From Enhygromyxa salina (GTDB lineage: Bacteria; Myxococcota_A; Polyangia; Nannocystales; Nannocystaceae), in assembly GCF_002994615.1 (NCBI RefSeq), contig NZ_PVNK01000118.1:1-64000 (forward strand): a stretch of 64,000 nucleotides of DNA, in the 5' to 3' direction. Positions 52,764 through 60,679 of the stretch are shown here, one piece after another. Position 1 is the stretch's first letter; each line of letters starts with the position of its first letter. The notes beneath the pieces were generated by a model. That model saw only the letters and a list, made by a program, of their open reading frames with translations, was not told the origin of the DNA and searched no databases. The translations under genes and the position numbers were made by a program.

Positions 52764-52795
52764 CCGGCTCGAGCCATGCTCGGGCCGGTTTTTTT
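52764..52795 (+). terminator. Intrinsic terminator after PARP operon
   Basis: ccggctcgagc and gctcgggccgg form an 11-bp stem (one G-T pair) with a three-base loop, directly followed by seven T. It is the clearest intrinsic terminator in the window, 20 bp after the stop of the PARP-linked gene and just before the stop of a convergent lipoprotein gene. Confidence 0.85.
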
Positions 52796-52800
52796 GCGCG

Positions 52801-53874
52801 CTACATCGGCACGCAGTCGACGGGACCCCACGGGGCCCCGATCGCCGCACACGGCGCGCTGTAGCCGTCCATCGTCGTGACCACGTCGACCTGCCCGGTC
52901 ATGATGTCGACCGAGTACAGCTCGTCGCTCCCGCTGCACGCATACAGGACCTCGTTGCCGGGGTGCATCTCGGCGCCGACGCTGGTGAAGTTGAGGCTGA
53001 GGGCGACCTGGTCCTTCTCGACCGAGGGGTCGCTGCCGTCGAGCACGCGCAGGACGTCGCCGGACGCCTCGATGAAGTAGAGCTCGTTGACCTGGGCGTT
53101 GGACCAGGTCAGGCCGTGATTGCCGACGTTGAAGTTGAAGTTCGTGATGACCTGGGTCGAGGCGTCGGACGGGTCGATCTCGAGCAGCACATCGGAGCCC
53201 GCGCTCACGCCGTACATGAGGTCGTTCGAGTTGACGGCGATACCCGCGATCCCCGACTGAGCGAAGACCCCGACGAGCTCGGCCTCGCAGGTGCACGGGT
53301 CGAGGGTCATCAGGTTCTGATCGCGGACGGCGTACAAGACGTTGTCGAGGAAGGCGAGCGAGGTGAACTGCTTCTGCGGGACGCCCATCGGCAAGGTCAC
53401 GTCGTCGCAGATGATGTCGGTCTCGCCGAGCTGGTCCTCGGACAGGTCGATCCGAAGCAGGCGCACGGCTTGTCCGACCTGGTCGGAGGTCAGCAGCCAC
53501 TCGCCGAAGATCGGATCAGGGTCGCCATCTCCGTCTCCGTCGCCGTCGCCATCTCCGTCGCCGTCGCCGTCGCCGTCGCCATCCCCGTCCCCGTCCCCGT
53601 CTCCGTCCCCGTCGCCATCTCCGTCCCCGTCGCCATCTCCGTCCCCGTCGCCATCTCCGTCTCCGTCTCCGTCGCCATCTCCGTCCCCGTCGCCGTCGCC
53701 CGGGTCACCGTCGCCATCACCGTCCTGGTCACCGGACTCCGAAGGCTCCGCGGTCTCGCTCCCGGCGGTCTCGCTCCCGGAGCCCGTGCCCCCGTCACCC
53801 TCGGCGACCCCGTCGTCACCGCACGCGAACACCACGCAGACAAAACCCAAGATCAACAGCTGACGATTAACCAT
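52801..53874 (-). CDS. Lipoprotein with Gly-Asp linker and propeller-like head
   Basis: Encodes 357 residues. The leader (MVNRQLLILGFVCVVFAC) ends in lipobox VFAC. An acidic Ser/Glu stretch precedes about 35 GD repeats (residues of about 50-118), coded by a hexanucleotide-type repeat. The head (120-357) has beta repeats with conserved Asp/Asn turns (SLAFLDNVLYAVRDQN, GIAVNSNDLMYGVSAG, GNEVLYACSGSDELYSVD), consistent with a small propeller, and five Cys. Expected at the cell surface. It stands alone and ends against the terminator of the PARP operon. Confidence 0.85.
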   Translation of the reverse strand: MVNRQLLILGFVCVVFACGDDGVAEGDGGTGSGSETAGSETAEPSESGDQDGDGDGDPGDGDGDGDGDGDGDGDGDGDGDGDGDGDGDGDGDGDGDGDGDGDGDGDGDGDGDGDGDGDPDPIFGEWLLTSDQVGQAVRLLRIDLSEDQLGETDIICDDVTLPMGVPQKQFTSLAFLDNVLYAVRDQNLMTLDPCTCEAELVGVFAQSGIAGIAVNSNDLMYGVSAGSDVLLEIDPSDASTQVITNFNFNVGNHGLTWSNAQVNELYFIEASGDVLRVLDGSDPSVEKDQVALSLNFTSVGAEMHPGNEVLYACSGSDELYSVDIMTGQVDVVTTMDGYSAPCAAIGAPWGPVDCVPM

Positions 53875-53926
53875 GCGCGCCTCCTCGCAGACGGTCCCGC
53901 GGGTCGGCGCGCGCTGTCAACCGCGC

Positions 53927-55387
53927 TCAGCCCCGCGCTCGTCGCCGCCGCAGCCCGAGCAGGCCAACCCCGGCCAGCAGCCACCAACCCGACGGCGTCG
54001 TCCCGCTCGAGCTCGGAGCTGAGCTGCACGCGCAGCCCTCTTTGCTGCCGTCAAAGTCGTCGCCACCAAAGTCCGTCGCGCCCGTGGTCCCCGCGTCGCC
54101 GTCTTCGCCTCCGTCGCCACCATCTGCGCCGCCCTCGTCGGGGTCGGGCTCGGGCTCCGGTGGAACCTCGGCGTCACCGATCCCGATCGCGACAGGATCG
54201 GACTCGACGATGTTGCCGGCCCAGTCCTCGGCGACAGCGACCATGGTGTACACGCCCTCGTTGACGAACTGAGCGTTGAAGAAGCCGTAGGGGTCCGCGA
54301 GGTCCGAGGCCACGTCCGCGCCGTTGATCTCGAGGCGGACCTCCTTGATCGAGTAGCCCGAGGGGTCCTTGAAGGCGTCGACGAGGATGTCGAGCGAGCT
54401 GTCGACCGCAAAGGTCTCACCCCAGATCGGCTCGGTGATCGCGACCGTCGGCAGCTTGGCGTCGTCGAACTCGTCCCACGCCGGCCCGCACACGTCGCTG
54501 ACCGAGCTCGTGGGCGTACCCGCGCACCAGCTGTCCCACGAACCCGAGCCCTGGTTCTGAGGCTGGGCCATGAACCCGCCGCAGCTCGGGCCGGGCGCCC
54601 AGTTACCCTCGAAGTCGGTGCACGGGGTCACGTCGAGGCCGCTCTCGGCTTCGATCCACTGCAGCGCCCCCTCGAGCAGCGAGTGGGTCCCGTTGCCACC
54701 GCAGCCGCCGCTGACCGTCGACGCGATACCAAAGGTCCGCCAGCTCCCGTCGGGGAACTGCACGAAGGCTGGACCACCAGAGTCCCCCGGGCACACCGAC
54801 GAGGTCCCCACGCCGCCGAGCGAGACCTTGTTGCCGGGCTTGTCGACCGCGAGCAGGGTGGTGAAGCCCCAGTTCTTGGTCCCGGTGTCCCCCTGCAAGG
54901 TCTGGCCAAAGCCAACCACCGCGACCTGCTGGCCGATCTGGATGATCGTGTTCTCGCACGGGCCGGCGACCGGCGGCGTGATCGGCAGATCGGTGACCGG
55001 GTTCTGAAGCCGGCAAAACGCCCAGTCGTGGCCTTGGTCGTCCGTCCCGGCGTAGTCGGGGTTGGTCCGGCAAAACGCGATGGGCTCGGTCCGCCCGCCG
55101 CTGAACGCGCTCTCGCCGAAGCGAATGGTCTTGTTGCCGCCGCCGCAGTGAGCCGCGTACACGACCAGCTGCTCGTGGATCAGCGTGCCCGTGCACAGGC
55201 CACCGCCACCGCTCACGGCGACCGCCGTCGGCCAGGCGCACTGGCCCACACCCGAGCCGTTGGCGATCAGCGGATCCTGATCGGGCCCATCGATACCCTC
55301 GGGTGAACCGGCCTGCGCGAGGCAGGGGAGCGTGAGCACGGCAAAGAAAGAAAGGTGGGCGAAGGGGGATAGGTTTCGCGAGCCCAT
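53927..55387 (-). CDS. Secreted trypsin-like protease with MYXO-CTERM tail
   Basis: Encodes 486 residues from the ATG at 55387, giving a signal peptide (HLSFFAVLTLPCLAQA-G). S1 protease: VVYAAHCGG (His 80), GHDWAFCRL (Asp 121) and VCPGDSGGPAF (Ser 203), with several Cys pairs. Residues 330-425 form an Ig-like/fibronectin-like domain (PTVAITEPIWGETFAV, DWAGNIVESDPVAI). The C-terminus has an acidic Gly linker, then GCACSSAP, a hydrophobic helix (GWWLLAGVGLLGL) and RRRRARG: the MYXO-CTERM sorting signal for anchoring to the outer surface after cleavage near the Cys. The frame continues upstream, but that part has no leader. Confidence 0.9.
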   Translation of the reverse strand: MGSRNLSPFAHLSFFAVLTLPCLAQAGSPEGIDGPDQDPLIANGSGVGQCAWPTAVAVSGGGGLCTGTLIHEQLVVYAAHCGGGNKTIRFGESAFSGGRTEPIAFCRTNPDYAGTDDQGHDWAFCRLQNPVTDLPITPPVAGPCENTIIQIGQQVAVVGFGQTLQGDTGTKNWGFTTLLAVDKPGNKVSLGGVGTSSVCPGDSGGPAFVQFPDGSWRTFGIASTVSGGCGGNGTHSLLEGALQWIEAESGLDVTPCTDFEGNWAPGPSCGGFMAQPQNQGSGSWDSWCAGTPTSSVSDVCGPAWDEFDDAKLPTVAITEPIWGETFAVDSSLDILVDAFKDPSGYSIKEVRLEINGADVASDLADPYGFFNAQFVNEGVYTMVAVAEDWAGNIVESDPVAIGIGDAEVPPEPEPDPDEGGADGGDGGEDGDAGTTGATDFGGDDFDGSKEGCACSSAPSSSGTTPSGWWLLAGVGLLGLRRRRARG

Positions 55388-55677
55388 GAGACGGCGCCGA
55401 TAGTGCCCTCTCCCGCCAGATTTTTCCTGTAAAACCCCACACTCCTCATATTTCCGCGTAAAATGTGACTTTGCGGACCGGCGCTCGCGGGGCGCATCGT
55501 ACGCTGGCACTGATGGGCCATGTTGGAGCGCCGAGCGGATCGCGTCCGAGCTCGCAGCCATCGTCGAGCCCCGGCCGGTCCTCGCCCAAGCCGACACCTG
55601 GTGTCGCACACTCTTGCCCATTGTCAGTGGTTGTTTCAGTAGCCCACAACGCCCGCCCGTCAGCCTATAGTGGACCC

Positions 55678-56877
55678 GTGACGCGCTTTACAAAGGAACT
55701 GGGGTTGATGTCGCTCGCGCTCGTGCTCGGCTGTGGAGATTCGACGAGCGACGGCGGGGCTGAGGCCAACTCGGCCGGGAGTGAGACCGCGGACGAGAGC
55801 GGGTCGGCGAGCAGCAACGAGGGCTCCGATCAGGACGGCGGCGACGGTGACTCCGGTGACGGCGACGGCGACCCCGGTGACGGCGACGGCGACCCCGGTG
55901 ATGGCGACGGCGACCCGGGTGATGGTGACGGCGACACGGGTGATGGTGACGGCGACACGGGTGATGGTGACGGCGACACGGGTGATGGTGACGGCGACAC
56001 GGGTGATGGTGACGGCGACACGGGTGATGGCGACGGCGACACGGGCGACGGCGACGTCGACGCGTGCGCGAAGGTCGACTTCTTGTTCGTGATCGACAAC
56101 TCGATCTCGATGCTGCCCGAGCAGGACGCCCTGACCGCGGCGTTCCCGGGCTTCATCTCCGCGATCGAGAACAGCCTCGACACCGACGATCACATCCTCG
56201 TGACCGACACGGATCTGAGCGGCTGGTGCACGCCCGGCAACTGCGCCAACCCCAACAACCTCCACGAGACTTGCGAGGGGCCCAACGGCTACGCATGCAC
56301 GATGGAGGTCGAGGAGTGTGACATCACCCTCGGCGCGGGCGTGGTCGAGCCCGCCGGCCAGGGCGCGAGCAACATGTTCTGCGACCCCTTCGGCGGCAAC
56401 CGCTACATCATCGAGGCCGAGCCCGACAAGAGCAGCATGTTCGACTGCATGGCCCACGTCGGCCTCGCCGGTTTCCCAACCGAGCGCCCGATCGACGCGA
56501 TCGTCCAGGCTGTCAGCGAGCCCCTCAACGCCCCCAACGGCTGCAACGACGGCTGGCTACGCGACGACGCGATCCTCGTCGTCACCTTCATCAGCGACGA
56601 CGACGGCAACAACGAGGTCAACTCGCCCCAGGAGGCCTTCGACGCCGTGCTCGCCGCCAAGGGCGGCGACCTCGATCGCATCGTCACCCTCGGCCTGACC
56701 CCCGGCGACGACAACAACTGCTCGTTCACCCCCGGCGCCGGCGATCACTGGGTCGAGTTCATCGACAAGTTCGGCGACCAGGGCCTCCACGGCCCCAGCT
56801 GCGACGACGACTACGTCCCCTTCTTCCAAAGCGCCGTCGACGTCATCGTCCAAGCCTGCCAAGCAAACCCAATGTAG
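55678..56877 (+). CDS. VWA-like lipoprotein with 21-bp-repeat linker
   Basis: Encodes 399 residues from a GTG at 55678 (an ATG at 55708 is the alternative). The leader (KELGLMSLALVLGC) has a lipobox at about Cys 19. After a Ser/Glu-rich stretch comes a linker of DGDGDxG repeats (residues of about 61-123) encoded by nine 21-bp units. The C-terminal domain starts with VDFLFVIDNSISM, the metal-site DxSxS of a VWA-like fold, followed by LTPGDDNNC and several Cys (GWCTPGNCANP, ETCEGPNGYACT). VVTFISDDDGNNE supplies the second metal-site strand. Expected on the surface. The stop TAG runs directly into repeat array B. Confidence 0.87.
   Translation: MTRFTKELGLMSLALVLGCGDSTSDGGAEANSAGSETADESGSASSNEGSDQDGGDGDSGDGDGDPGDGDGDPGDGDGDPGDGDGDTGDGDGDTGDGDGDTGDGDGDTGDGDGDTGDGDGDTGDGDVDACAKVDFLFVIDNSISMLPEQDALTAAFPGFISAIENSLDTDDHILVTDTDLSGWCTPGNCANPNNLHETCEGPNGYACTMEVEECDITLGAGVVEPAGQGASNMFCDPFGGNRYIIEAEPDKSSMFDCMAHVGLAGFPTERPIDAIVQAVSEPLNAPNGCNDGWLRDDAILVVTFISDDDGNNEVNSPQEAFDAVLAAKGGDLDRIVTLGLTPGDDNNCSFTPGAGDHWVEFIDKFGDQGLHGPSCDDDYVPFFQSAVDVIVQACQANPM
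55858..56046 (+). repeat. 21-bp tandem repeat within lipoprotein gene
   Basis: Nine units of 21 bp, each coding for DGDGDxG. Units four to eight (55921-56025) are identical at DNA level (gatggtgacggcgacacggg plus t); the first three carry Pro codons and the last a gac-to-ggc-type variation. The near-identity of third codon positions points to recent expansion. The unit keeps frame, so changes in copy number would alter linker length only. Confidence 0.85.
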
Positions 56878-57862
56878 TTTTAGACCCCCCCGGCCGTCAG
56901 CGACTTTAGACCCCCCCGGCCGTCAGCGACTTTGCCACGCACGGCCGCAAGCGGCCGGTCGCTACGTCGCTACGCTCCTTCGCTCGGTGGGCTGGTATGA
57001 GCTTGGCAGCGGTCTCCGTGGCCCCCTAAAAGGGGGCTCAATTCGCTTCGAAGGAGAGGGGGCGTAGTGCGGAGATGTTCGCCGACATCCTCCACACCAA
57101 CCCGACCTCCACTAGCGCAGCGACCGACCGACCGGCCGCTTGCGGCCGTGCGTGGCAAAGTCGCTGACGCCCGGGGGGGTCTAAACCAGCCCTTTTTTAG
57201 GGGGCCACGGAGACCATTGCGTAGCTCATACCAGCCCACCGAGGGAGGGAGCGCAGCGACCGACCGACCGGCCGCTTGCTGCCGTGCGTGGCAAAGTCGC
57301 TGACGCCCGGGGGGGTCTAAACCAGCCCCCTTCTAGGGGGCCACGCAGACCTTTGCCAAGCTCATACCAGCCCACCGAGGGAGGGAGCGCAGCGACCGAC
57401 CGACCGGCCGCTTGCGGCCGTGCGTGGCAAAGTCGCTGACGCCCGGGGGGCGTCTAAACCAGCCCCCTTCTAGGGGGCCACGGAGACCATTACCAAGCTC
57501 ATACCAGCCCACCGAGGGAGGGAGCGCAGCGACCGACCGACCGGCCGCTTGCGGCCGTGCGTGGCAAAGTCGCTGACGCCCGGGGGGCGTCTAAACCAGC
57601 CCCCTTCTAGGGGGCCACGGAGACCATTACCAAGCTCATACCAGCCCACCGAGGGAGGGAGCGCAGCGACCGACCGACCGGCCGCTTGCGGCCGTGCGTG
57701 GCAAAGTCGCTGACGCCCGGGGGGGTCTAAACCAGCCCCCTTCTAGGGGGCCACGGAGACCATTGCCAAGCTCATACCAGCCCACCGAGGGAGGGAGCGC
57801 AGCGACCGACCGACCGGCCGCTTGCGGCCGTGCGTGGCAAAGTCGCTGACGCCCAGGGGGGT
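56878..57862. repeat. Tandem repeat array B (about 136-bp unit)
   Basis: Six direct copies of a 136-137-bp unit run from about 57110 to 57862; the landmark gccgct recurs at 57135, 57271, 57407, 57544, 57681 and 57817. Each unit contains the hairpin gcccccttctagggggc, the core cggccgtgcgtggcaaagtcgc, and gaccgaccgaccggccgc. A further copy in the opposite orientation stands at 56905-57030, so the array also has inverted symmetry around 57050. It fills the space between two convergent genes and touches both stop codons. Same family as array A. No spacers, so not CRISPR. Confidence 0.88.
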
Positions 57863-59449
57863 CTAAAACCAATGAGGCATGGAGCCGTGAGGCGCGCGGA
57901 AGTAGCGGTTGGGGCTAACTAGCAAGAAGTTGCTCACCCGGCTCGTATACAAGCAAGCATAGTTCTCGAGCTGCGCACCAAAAAAGCTCGCGTCATATCG
58001 CTCGGCAAACACCGAGCCCCAGTAGCGATTAAACGCGCGGTCGACCTCGGCGCTGCGCTGCTTGACGTACTCGCCGACGGAGTCCTCGTGGTTGCGCAGA
58101 CGCTTGAGCCGCTCGTACGCGCGGGCCCGGAGCTCGTCGAGCAGGGCCACGGCCGCGGCCTCGGTCATGTCCTGACGCCGGGCCGCGTACTCCTCACCGA
58201 CGGCGGTGGGGCTGAGCAGCTCGAGCCCGCGCTGGAGATAGCGCTGATCCGAGACCTCCTCGCTGAGCCGCTCCCACAGCTCCGAGAGCGCGCGGATCTC
58301 CTCGAGCGCGACGTGGTGATCGGCGCGGACCCGCATCTCCCGCTCGAGCTCCTCGGCGATCAAGACGGTCCGCCAGCCCGAGGTCTTCTTGCTCTGAACG
58401 ATGTCGCCGTAGATGTGGTCGCCGACGTAGAGGATCTCGTCGGGCGACACGCTCAGGACCCGCTGCAAGCCCATCTGGTTGCCGCCCTCGTAGACGCGGC
58501 CCTTGGCCGGCTCGGCCACGGGCTTGCCCACCCTGCGACCGGTCTCGATGTCGATCTCCCAGTAGGGCTCGGAGTCGGTGAAGAAGCCGGGCTTGCAGCT
58601 GCCGACGATGACCCAGTCGAAGTAGCTGATCCAGCTGTCGTAGGTCGAGTCCTCGCCGCCGAGGATGTAGCGCATGACCTTGTCGGTGTAGGGGAAGTAG
58701 CTGTTGGTCAGCAAAAACAGCTTCTTGCCGGCCGAGCGCAGCTTGTGGAGGGTCGCGGCGAGGTCCGGATCTTTGTCGAAGTAGGCGGCGACGTCGGCCT
58801 TGATCCGCGACTTGATGCTGTCGTCCTGGTGGGCCTCGTCGATCGCGTGGCGCACGCTGTTCCACGCGGTCGCGTAGTCCGGCGGGCCGCCGGGGCCCCA
58901 GACCTCCGGCGACTGATCGATGAGGTCGATGACGGCCGCGTAGAGCGTGACCTCGGGCAGCGAGAACAGCGTGTCGACGTAGCTGAAGCGCGTGCGCTCA
59001 CGGCCGACCCGCTGCGAGCTGTAGATCGCCTTGCGTTGGGCGCGGTTGAGCATCGTCCGGCCGTGGTAGACGCGGCCGACGTAGCCGTGACGATCCATCT
59101 TGAGCAGGTTGCCGCGGAGCTTGTCGACGAGCAGCCCACGGATCGCAAACTCGGGATCGGGCTGAACCTCGCGCAGGACCTCGGGCCAGCCGGCGAGGAT
59201 CAGCTTGGCGATCGTGGCCTCGAGCGAGAGGGCCTCGAGCTCGGCCTGGCGGTAGCGCGCCAGCGTGTAGTCCATGTCGAAGCCGACGACGGGGACCTTC
59301 TCGAAGTCGAGGTCGCGGTTGGTGAAGATCCGTCGCGGTCGGGGGGTCTCGTGCTCGTGTCCGACGCTGCGTAGGAGCCTGCGGATGGGGTCGGGGAGTT
59401 CCTGCTCGCTCGCCATTCGTCCGGCGAGGTTAGCACTGTGTCGATACAT
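57863..59449 (-). CDS. HAD-family 5'-nucleotidase (cytosolic nucleotidase II type)
   Basis: Encodes 528 residues (starts at 59449 or, with MASEQELPDP, at 59416). HAD motif I VGFDMDYTLARY (Asp 58, Asp 60), motif II LFLLTNSYFPYTD, motif III lysine in VGSCKPGFF, and motif IV ILYVGDHIYGDIVQSK, with the large cap typical of the cN-II/HAD-IG family. It removes phosphate from purine nucleotides such as IMP and GMP in the cytoplasm. Length fits the family (about 500-560). The last residues (YFRAPHGSMPHWF) are typical of the family. The stop TAG lies in the last bases of repeat array B. Confidence 0.9.
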   Translation of the reverse strand: MYRHSANLAGRMASEQELPDPIRRLLRSVGHEHETPRPRRIFTNRDLDFEKVPVVGFDMDYTLARYRQAELEALSLEATIAKLILAGWPEVLREVQPDPEFAIRGLLVDKLRGNLLKMDRHGYVGRVYHGRTMLNRAQRKAIYSSQRVGRERTRFSYVDTLFSLPEVTLYAAVIDLIDQSPEVWGPGGPPDYATAWNSVRHAIDEAHQDDSIKSRIKADVAAYFDKDPDLAATLHKLRSAGKKLFLLTNSYFPYTDKVMRYILGGEDSTYDSWISYFDWVIVGSCKPGFFTDSEPYWEIDIETGRRVGKPVAEPAKGRVYEGGNQMGLQRVLSVSPDEILYVGDHIYGDIVQSKKTSGWRTVLIAEELEREMRVRADHHVALEEIRALSELWERLSEEVSDQRYLQRGLELLSPTAVGEEYAARRQDMTEAAAVALLDELRARAYERLKRLRNHEDSVGEYVKQRSAEVDRAFNRYWGSVFAERYDASFFGAQLENYACLYTSRVSNFLLVSPNRYFRAPHGSMPHWF

Positions 59450-59523
59450 CGCGACATCGCGCGCGAGGAATCGCGGGCTCCCTGCGCAGCTGCCGGATTG
59501 AGCCCCCGCCGCTAGGGTTGGCC

Positions 59524-59945
59524 GATGATGACCAAAAGCTCTCGCCTGGCCCCGTCTGCCTGATCCCTGCCCTGCTCCTCGCCTGTTCGAGCGCCGCGCA
59601 GACGTCCGACGACCAGGGCGAGCTCCAGGGCTGGGTCGCCAAATAGGGCCCGATGGGCGAGGGCCCGAGCGGGGAGACGACGGTCACCGGATGTCGGGCG
59701 AGTCATAGGCCTTCGGGCTCACCGTCGACGAGGCCAGCGACGCCTATGCCGTGGGGGGCCGCCCGACCACCCACGGCCGACGGAGCCGGCCCCGGCTGGG
59801 AGCTGATGCCCGCCGCCGGCGGCACGGGCCACAACCACTACCCCGTCGCGCGGGGTCACGACTCCACCGGGGCGCTCTACCTCTCCATCCGCGACCTCAG
59901 CTCGCCCTCGCCCGGATCGCGTTTTTCTGCTCGCTCGTCTGCTTC
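59524..59945 (+). pseudogene. Decayed lipoprotein gene
   Basis: An ATG-ATG at 59524 reads MMTKSSRLAPSA and stops, but a shift of one base gives LIPALLLACSSAAQTSD, a clear lipobox leader, which runs to GWVAK and a stop. Further on, separate frames read FGLTVDEASDAYAVGG and GWELMPAAGGTGHNHYPVA followed by STGALYLSIRDLSSP, each with coding character. At least two frameshifts and one stop would be needed to join them. The best reading is a former exported lipoprotein of about 130 residues. Sequencing errors could mimic this. Confidence 0.5.
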
Positions 59946-60092
59946 GTCTCACCAGCCTCGGCGGTACCAAACGCAGGCTCACCGCCTGACCTCCGGCCGC
60001 CGTCAGAGTGTGATCGCCGAGTATTACTGCAACGCGGGCCGAGCGGGCCAAGCTTGTTTGCGCCGCCCCGCATGGGAGGCGACAATCTCACC

Positions 60093-60476
60093 ATGCGCCG
60101 CCCCGCCCTGCTCCCGCTCGCGTTCTTCGCCAGCTTCGCCCTGACCTTCGCCTGCGCTGGCCCCGGAACCGAGGCCGACGAGCTCGGCGTCGGCGCGGAG
60201 TGCTCGGGCGCCGCAGACTGCCTCGACGGTCAGGCGTGCCTGGCCCAGTTCAAGGGCGGCTACTGTGGCATCAAAGACTGCGAGCTCGATGTCGACTGCC
60301 CCGAGGGCGCGGCCTGCGTCGCCCACGACGACGGGAACAACTATTGTTTTCGGATCTGCGTCGACAAGGCAGAGTGCAACCTCAACCGCGGGCCCGACGT
60401 CGAGTCGAATTGCTCGGCCAACATCACCTTCACCGACGGAGGCGGCGGCAAGGCCTGCGTTCCCCCTTCCGCTTAG
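60093..60476 (+). CDS. Small Cys-rich lipoprotein
   Basis: Encodes 127 residues from the ATG at 60093. The leader (MRRPALLPLAFFASFALTFAC) ends in a lipobox with Cys 21. The mature part has about ten Cys in the repeat C-x5-C-x5-C form (AECSGAADCLDGQAC, KDCELDVDCPEGAAC, YCFRICVDKAEC) that recurs in myxobacterial lipoproteins and resembles the repeats in the VWA lipoprotein at 25.8 kb. Function unknown. It is followed after six bases by palindromic element copy c. Confidence 0.82.
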   Translation: MRRPALLPLAFFASFALTFACAGPGTEADELGVGAECSGAADCLDGQACLAQFKGGYCGIKDCELDVDCPEGAACVAHDDGNNYCFRICVDKAECNLNRGPDVESNCSANITFTDGGGGKACVPPSA

Positions 60477-60481
60477 GATCC

Positions 60482-60645
60482 TAGCAGCCCGGGGTGCAAT
60501 GCATCGTGTCGCCTCGCGCCGGATTTTTTGCCGAGGGCGCGAAGCCAAAACGCGGCTGTACCGGGCGTACTGCAAGTTTTGGCGACAAAGCCCTCGGCGA
60601 AAAGGCCAAGCGAGGCGGCGCGAGGCATTGCACCCCGGGCTGCTA
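60482..60645 (+). repeat. 164-bp palindromic element, copy c
   Basis: Starts TAGCAGCCCGGGGTGCAATG and ends CATTGCACCCCGGGCTGCTA, the terminal 20 bp being perfect inverses. The centre carries gccgagggc/gccctcggc, ccaaaac/gttttgg and, near the middle, gtaccgggcgtac. It lies between two convergent lipoprotein genes, six bases behind one stop and 34 before the other, and is followed by the accessory motif cttgattcagcgctag that contains the neighbouring stop codon. Confidence 0.88.
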
Positions 60646-60679
60646 GACTTGAATCGAGCGCGCGGCGCTTGATTCAGCG

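Noticed and set aside
56878..57862. CRISPR array
   Set aside because: Units of 136 bp are contiguous without variable spacers, and no cas genes are present.
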